This document shows positions 57,368-64,000 of a DNA stretch of 64,000 nucleotides, one piece after another. Origin of the DNA: Phallusia mammillata (Eukaryota; Chordata; Ascidiacea; Phlebobranchia; Ascidiidae); NCBI GenBank assembly GCA_003260075.1, contig QLIY01000197.1, forward strand, positions 127,393 through 191,392, read 5' to 3'. Made by a program: the position numbers and the translations under genes. Under the pieces are notes generated by a model. It was not told the DNA's origin. It worked only from the letters and a program-made list of their open reading frames with translations, and did not search any database. Numbering within the stretch: position 1 is the first letter of the stretch; the number at the start of each line of letters is the position of its first letter.

Positions 57368-57669
57368 CAGCGGTTCCCAAACTTTTCTAAAAATTTTGCC
57401 TGGTGGACCCTTTGCAATTATTTTGATATTTCGCGGCCCTACAAAAATAATTGCAAANATTGCATTCTTGATAGTTGTTATGCAATAAAGGCTATCTATT
57501 GTATAGTAATGGAGGCAGTGGATCTCTAATTGTACTTTGATTTAAACCTATTCAGTGACACAAATTGACGCAAAATAAGACTCTAGAGGCACGTCAACCT
57601 TTTCGCGGACCCCGCAAAATTGCTTCACGGACCCCTAAAGGTCCGCGGACCCCAGTTTGGGAACCGCTG
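57368..57669. mobile_element. hAT MITE with perfect 8-bp target duplication
   Basis: Ends CAGCGGTTCCCAAAC and GTTTGGGAACCGCTG are perfect inverted repeats, flanked by ACCTAGAC at 57360-57367 and 57670-57677. About 302 bp, including one N at 57458. Confidence 0.9.
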
Positions 57670-57866
57670 ACCTAGACAAAAGGTGCAGTTTTGTTCTAGG
57701 CTGATGGACATGTTTTGAACTGGTACGTTTTATTGGCTTACAAGGCGCAAAACACGAAATACACGTGGCTGCATCGTGCATCATAAACCGCACCGGCAAC
57801 CAGTAAAACATAAAGCATCAAGTCTCTCAGAAACAAGATTTGTGACAACAACTACAGGTTAAGCTG

Positions 57867-57925
57867 TAGGGCAGTGGTTCTCAAAGTATGGGTCGCGCAG
57901 GGTCAAAAAATGGGTCGCGCTATGG
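57867..57925. mobile_element. hAT-like left end only
   Basis: Reads CAGTGGTTCTCAAAGTATGG. No matching right end or target duplication seen; probably truncated. Confidence 0.4.
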
Positions 57926-58119
57926 TGATTCAGTTCTGCCCAAACGAACGTTTTTCATTTCATTTTTAAAGTATTTTTAATTCATGACTGAATTATTGCA
58001 TCATCTCAGTAACTTGGAGTATTGCATCATAAGTGGTTTTCTGAAAGTTTTGATGGCAGAGTATAGCCATAGCCAAGTACAGCCTCACTCAACCACGTTG
58101 TACAGTAAAATAAACCAAC

Positions 58120-58597
58120 CATAGGCGCCGAGTTTTACAAAAATGCAAGGTGGCGGACATAAAATATGACGTCACTAATGCATCTAACCATAAGAAATAA
58201 ACTTTCCATAGAAATAGCGTTTAATTCGCAATTGCAACACGTTGCTGTAACGTTTATCATTGGCTTAGCAACGTTCAAAAAATGTTACGTCAAGTTTGAC
58301 CATTTAACACATTTGCACTCTACACAACAATGGCCCAACATTCACTGGCAGACAATCGTGCGTTTGACGTCATAAACAAAGCACTAACCAAACCCGGTTG
58401 CATTTTTGAGCCACGTTTTGTGGCTGTATCGCCAGCACGTTTATTTAAAAGCAAAATTGTTCCCAATTTTCTTCAGATTTGACTATATTTCGTACGTTAC
58501 CGCTACAAACAAACCAAAATATCCACGGTGGCCACCACCGTGCTTTAAAAACCCAAGGTGGCGGCGCCACCCCGCCAACACCTACTCGGCGCCTATG
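58120..58597. mobile_element. hAT-like element with CATAGGCGCCGAGT ends
   Basis: Perfect 14-bp inverted repeats CATAGGCGCCGAGT and ACTCGGCGCCTATG, flanked by AAACCAAC at 58112-58119 and 58598-58605. 478 bp. The 8-bp duplication suggests the hAT superfamily, although the ends differ from the CAGNGG type. No transposase. Confidence 0.85.
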
Positions 58598-59209
58598 AAA
58601 CCAACCATTACCGTTTACAGACAATAGCCTACCAATTTTACTGTTATGCACATGGTGATTGTAACGTCATAGCACGGGAAATAATAGGACAAGGTAATCA
58701 TGCGAAACTGAACTTGGAGATGTAACAGTTAAGGTTCAAGGATGAGTTAGTATTCGTACAAGGAAAAAAATACATTTTTTGTTGTTTACAAGGAAAAAAT
58801 ACATTTTTTGTTGATTATTTTCGCCTTTGTGGTCCCGAATGCGGGTTCTTGCTTCACTACGCCATTTAATAATTCTAAACTTGGTGTCGAACAGTTCAAA
58901 GCCTATGTCTAAATTTCCTGCATATGACAAATGAACTTGGCAGTGAACTTTAACCAATACGTTCTTCTGAAAAAAAGTACATTTACTGCTTGTCACTTTT
59001 ACCTAATAAGTCCTAATAACATGCTGCGTGCGTGGGGTGTCATGATAGGCCATTCAACATGCCCTAAAACCAAGGACGGTGCTTTCTCAAAGCTTTGTGT
59101 TGCTCCTGGAAGTCACATACCTTGTCCAGCGAACACAAATGCGCAGGGTAAACTAATATTGGACAAGTCAAGTAATATATACATGTAGAACAGTCAAGCA
59201 GGTTTGGTG

Positions 59210-62200
59210 AAATTACAGCGACTGAGAAGGCTACACTATAAAATACCTTAATTAGCTCTTTTCAAAAATATTGGTCGACTTGGTATCGAAATATTTCAGT
59301 TTAGGCTCAGTCCAACCTGTCAAAGTTTCACCACCTTTTTGTTTGAACTGTGAGACTGATGAAAAAAGATTTTCGCGCCAAATTCAATGCCATATGAGCC
59401 ATTGTTACGTCAAGCCTTTTCAAATACCCCGTTGACGGACTGCAAACCGCTGGACCGCGACGTACCTGTTATAAACCATCATGCTTTTAGTCAATTCAAA
59501 CTTTTTAGTTGCTTTAACCTTTTGCCGATATATTTTGTGAAACAACTGTTGCTTTGAAAGAGTGGGTGGACTGTAGGTATTGTATATTACCTCGAATTCT
59601 ATTCAGACAAAACAATTTGATATGTCCTGGTGAAATTGATACGAATCACCTCCTTTGGAAAGGCTACCTTCGTGTGTGTACTTAAATTAAGCCGGTTCAG
59701 TTGAATAAACCATGATCGGGTGCTTCAAAGTATTCCACAGCCTTTTTTCAGTCGTACGCAGTCTTGGGGAAACTTTAAAACGTTTTGCAGAGAATATAGT
59801 CTGTTAAATTTAACGGTGCTTTTGCTGAAAGCGAGGTACATGTAAGGAGGTAGATTGGGTTTAAAACCTGATTGCTGAAATTTAAGCAGAGAAGTTGTAC
59901 TGTTATGTCTCCATTATTGTTCAGGTAGCTATAGTTTATCGAGAAAGCTTCTGGCGCATGTATGTAACAACATTTTTTTTGTTTATAGTTTTGCTGATAT
60001 TTGTACTGTATAACCTAAAAATCGACATGCCAGGTGACCCTGCCAAATAACTTAATGGTTGGTGATGTATCCCACTTTAAACTAAATAACTCAATATAAT
60101 AGCCTATTTGTCACTGGAAACTATTTGGACTTCAGTAGAGTATTTTGTAATCATGTTGTGAACAGGTACTTAACTATGAACATTGTAGGAACAACAAGCC
60201 TGAACAAACGACTGTTGTCTGTCGCTTTTAGTATCAGCCGTTCGGCGAGTCCTTGTGTTTAGTAAAAAAGAGGACAATGTAGCTACACTACGCAATCGTG
60301 CTTAAGCAAGTGGTGACTAGCCTAGGGGCCCCAGCTAAATTTTGTTACCTTTCTTTCTTTGAAAATAATTTTTGAACAGGTTTTTTGGCTGTTGAAAAGC
60401 ATATTCCATTACAAGATGACAGACATACAGGTGCAATATATTTTTTCATAAAAACTACGTACTGCTGTCATGTATTTTTTTAAAAAAACTGTCATCCTAC
60501 AAAAACAAAACTTGCAAACGCCCCAAAATCTTATGGATGTTTAATATCTACAGGTGCAATGTTTGTTTTTCATTGAAAGCTACGGACTGCTGCTCATGTA
60601 TAAGTTAACCCTTTAGTTATCCCAGGGTGGACAATCACTAAACCCTGGTTTGATGAAGACCCGATAGTAGTTTGTTTGACAAAATATGTTTCGTCCCAAG
60701 TCGGATATATCATACCCGTTTGGTTACACTGTATTGTGAGACTGGTGAAAGATGATTTTCGCGCCAAATTTAATGCCATATGAGCCATTGTTACGTAAAG
60801 CCTTTTCAAATACCCCGATGGCGGATTGCAGCTCTGGACTGTGACATACCTTATGTAAGCCTCGAGTTCTATTCAGACTTTTCAATTTGATATGCCCTGA
60901 TGAAATTGATACGAATCACCTATTTTGGAAAGGCTACCTTCGTGCGTGTGCTTAAATTAAGCCGGTTCAGTTAAATACACCACGACCGGGTGCGAATTTT
61001 ACTGCCTCTTTAGTCGTACTTGGCCCCGGGGAGACTTTGCAGAGATTTATTTGTTAGATTACCGTGTTTTTGCTAAAACATGGTACACGTAAGGCGGTAA
61101 AACTACAAACAGAAAAGCTGTTAGGTCTTTATATTGTTGTTGAGGTAGCCACAGTTCATAAAAAAGCATCTGGCTCATGTGGCTTAATGGTTGGTGATGT
61201 ATCCCCCCTTTTTAAACTCAGTTAGTAGCTTATTTGTCACGTTTTTTGCAATCATGTTGTTTTTGGTACTTAACTATAAACATCGTAAGAGCACGAACAA
61301 ACGACTGTTGTCTGTCGCATTTAGAACCAGCCGTTCTCTGCGTTCTTGTACTGTTGAGTAAAAGAGAGCACAGTATAGCTGCACTACCGTACTTTATTGC
61401 TTTAGAGTAAATTTTGTTTCCTTTTCTATGAGGATAATTTGTGAACAGACTTTTTGGGCTGTTGGAAAGCATCTTTAACCAGGATGACAGAAGTACAGGT
61501 GCAACATAGTTTTTTATTTGAAACTACGTACTGCTGTCATGTTTGAATGACACTGAACCCAAGGGTAAAAAATCACTAATCCCAGTTCGTTGAAGGTCCG
61601 AAAACATTTGTCTCTGGGTCGTTTTTGAGCAGCCCGTTTAGGCCCGAAAGTTTAAATGACAGGCTTATTCATTAACGCCTCAGAAAAGACCGTGACAACA
61701 AACAGAGAGACAATTGGTCTTGAACAAGGCGTTTTAGGACATTAGGTCAGGTCAAGCAACTGGCAACTTAGCTATTCAAAAAATACTGACATAGAGTGTA
61801 AAGGCAGGCCCGAATCACGCCCGTTTTTTTTAAGAAACCTAAGCCCGAACCCAGCCCGACTTACAACTCTGAATCGTCTTCGTTCCACGACAAAAACATG
61901 TTTGTTTCTCAAAGTGATGCATTATGTAGGTTGTCAAAAAATTGTTGATTTTTTTTCAAAATTTTTTCAAGTGGGATATATCATACCCGATTGGGTCTGT
62001 GCTATATGGCATTTAACGTTTGCGCCTCTCACTAAATTATCGCCACGATGACTTATATATGATTTTTTAAGCTACATCTACATGCTTTTTGCATTACTTA
62101 TTACGAAACACTGGAAAGGCGGTAAAATAATGTCCAAACGATACCAAAACCGCTGACAAAATTTGTAACTATCGTCGATAGCCAAGTAGTTAGCGCATCA

Positions 62201-64000
62201 GTCTTGTGTCAGAAAGATTTGGGTTCTAATCTGTCTCACCCATTCCCTAAGCATGAAATTTGAGCATGATTGTTTAAACCCCAACCCTACCCTCTTTCCG
62301 TAACACGTGTAGTTAATTTTTAGGCCCCTCTCGACTAATCCCACCAACGTTTTCTCCCTAATAGTGTTTACACACAAATGCGCCAAACTTATAGTACGGT
62401 GTAGTTTTAGCGGGTTTATCTACCAATTGTACCCTACGCTGTTGCGCAGATATTTCCGGTTTGGTGATTTTTCAGTGCGATTGTGTCTCTATGTTTTTTT
62501 TACGAAGCGAAATAAACTCCACTCAACCTAAACACGATGAGTTGAACTAAATTAAAGTCACCAACCAACCAACCAAACAGCGCGACGGTGGTCTTACTCG
62601 AAGCCTAACGCATTCAGAAGTTTACTAACGATAAAATGAAACAAACAACAAACAAATCAACTACCTAATATATGTTTAGCTTGTAGTCAATCCGGCTTAA
62701 TGTGTTCTGTAAGTCAAACCGTGATTCCACAATTATCATCTCATTACATTGTCAGGAACTTGGCTGAATTGTCCGAGCTTGCGCACAATTTTCATTGAAA
62801 CTTACTTAAATTATTTCTCTCAGGGTGATTGGAAACGGAGGACGGTCTTGAGTGTAAAGATAGTTGAACTCAAGGATTTGAAGTTTGGATGGTTCAGCGG
62901 AGAAAGTAAGTGTTGATTACGGAATACTTTCAAAGACGCATTTTCCTACCCAAAACTTACCAACAGATCCGTGCATACAGTGTTCTACCAACACACATAA
63001 ATTAATTGTGCTGTCAAAAACGTTATGTTCACAACAAATACTGGCTTGTTTATTCCTGGTTAGGATTTTTAAAACCGTGACTTGTTTGCATATTTTAATT
63101 TGTTCTTGAATNACTACGTACTGCTGTCATGTATTTTTTTAAAAAAACTGTCATCCTACAAAAACAAAACTTGCAAACGCCCCAAAATCTTATGGATGTT
63201 TAATATCTACAGGTGCAATGTTTGTTTTTCATTGAAAGCTACGGACTGCTGCTCATGTATAAGTTAACCCTTTAGTTATCCCAGGGTGGACAATCACTAA
63301 CCCCTGGTTCGATGAAGACCCGATAGTAGTTTGTTTGACAAAATATGTTTCGTCCCAAATCAGATATATCATACCCGTTTGGTTACACTGTATTGTGAGA
63401 CTGGTGAAAGATGATTTTCGCGCCAAATTTAATGCCATATGAGCCATTGTTACGTAAAGCCTTTTCAAATACCCCGATGGCGGATTGCAGCTCTGGACTG
63501 TGACATACCTTATGTAAGCCTCGAGTTCTATTCAGACTTTTCAATTTGATATGCCCTGATGAAATTGATACGAATCACCTATTTTGGAAAGGCTACCTTC
63601 GTGTGTGTGCTAAAATTAAGCCGGTTCAGTTGAATACACCATGACCGGGTGCGAATTTTACTGCCTCTTTAGTCGTGCTTAGCCCCGGGGAGACTTTGCA
63701 GAGATACATTTGTTAGATTAACGTGTTTTTGCTACAACATGATACACGTAAGGCGGTAAAAACTAATTCCCGGAATGTAAACAGAAAAGCTTTTAGGTCT
63801 GGATATTGTTGTTGAGGTAGCCACAGTTCATAAAAAAAGCATCCAGCTCATGTAAAACACAACATGTTTTTGTCTAAAGTTATGGTGTTAATTACCTTAT
63901 TCTATAACGTAAAAAAGCGGCATACGAGGTAAACCTGCCAATTTAACAACATGCTCAATAATTGGTGATGTATTCCCCTTTTTAAAACTCAGTTAGTAGC
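59210..64000. repeat. diverged tandem repeat array, period about 1.1-1.4 kb
   Basis: Shared landmarks recur in order. GATTTTCGCGCCAAATT occurs near 59370, 60754 and 63415. TTAAGCCGGTTCAGTT occurs near 59687, 60957 and 63617. CGACTGTTGTCTGTCGC occurs near 60210 and 61303. ACTACGTACTGCTGTCATGT occurs at 60454, 61524 and 63113. The last copy begins directly after a single N (63112), so its distance from the others is not reliable. No gene; the 71-aa frames at 60594-60809 and 63253-63468 (minus) are the same repeat segment. Confidence 0.75.
62168..62580 (+). mobile_element. tRNA-derived SINE, second family, longer copy
   Basis: Head with box A-like TAGCCAAGTAGTTAGCGC and box B-like GGTTCTAATC, a CCCTAAGCATGAAATTTGAG body word like the one at 40.8 kb, and the tail GAGTTGAACTAAATTAAAGT plus CACCAAC (62531-62560) followed by CCAA repeats. 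Confidence 0.6.

Larger units (their letters stand above)
54736..59200. other. PEDS1 downstream region
   Basis: Probably the PEDS1 3' UTR followed by repeats. AATAAA occurs at 56083 and 56859 on the plus strand; I cannot tell which, if any, is used. Three complete hAT-like elements and one left end lie at 57.1-58.6 kb. No gene recognised. Confidence 0.5.

Noticed and set aside
60594..63468. Two nearly identical 71-aa frames (60594-60809 and 63253-63468, minus)
   Set aside because: Identical because they lie in copies of the same repeat unit; one substitution apart and no protein features.

Overview
This is animal genomic DNA: AT-rich, with multi-exon genes that have GT-AG introns and weak codon bias. 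No bacterial operon or phage signal is visible. The four genes I can reconstruct include three with clear vertebrate-like orthologues: an MRTF/myocardin-family transcription coactivator, an LHFPL2-type tetraspan protein and the plasmalogen desaturase PEDS1/TMEM189. The compact AT-rich genome, divergent deuterostome-like proteins, many short hAT elements and high apparent heterozygosity suggest an ascidian tunicate such as Ciona. That assignment is inference, not proof.

Layout. 1-1592: upstream DNA of MRTF. 1593-25159 (+): MRTF in 18 coding exons, 982 aa, with RPEL repeats, basic box, glutamine box, SAP domain, leucine zipper and a large C-terminal exon. A 343-base assembly gap lies in one intron. 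25160-27704: tail-to-tail intergenic DNA. 33117-27705 (-): a ten-exon gene encoding 573 aa that I do not recognise. 33.2-46.4 kb: long gene-poor stretch with a tRNA-derived SINE, hAT-type short elements and a second SINE family. 47936-46486 (-): LHFPL2-like, three exons, 230 aa. 47.9-51.6 kb: intergenic DNA between divergently transcribed neighbours. 51580-54735 (+): PEDS1, five exons, 271 aa. 54.7-59.2 kb: probable 3' UTR plus a cluster of hAT-like elements. 59.2-64 kb: diverged tandem repeat array.

All exon joins were checked by hand: splice dinucleotides fit and the reading-frame phases of all four genes sum to whole codons. The genes do not form a pathway. MRTF is a nuclear actin-sensing coactivator of SRF, PEDS1 makes the vinyl-ether bond of plasmalogens in the ER, and LHFPL2 is a membrane tetraspan.

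The strongest unexplained structure is a set of runs of (almost always) exactly ten G, usually lying between two near-identical copies of about 50-390 bp. I interpret these as scaffolding linkers joining unmerged overlapping or allelic contig ends, not biology. They duplicate one PEDS1 exon and expose allelic differences, including one apparent heterozygous hAT insertion. The best biological leads are the unrecognised gene, the SINE families, the hAT-like elements with intact 8-bp target duplications, the tandem array and an excess of TGACGTCA palindromes.
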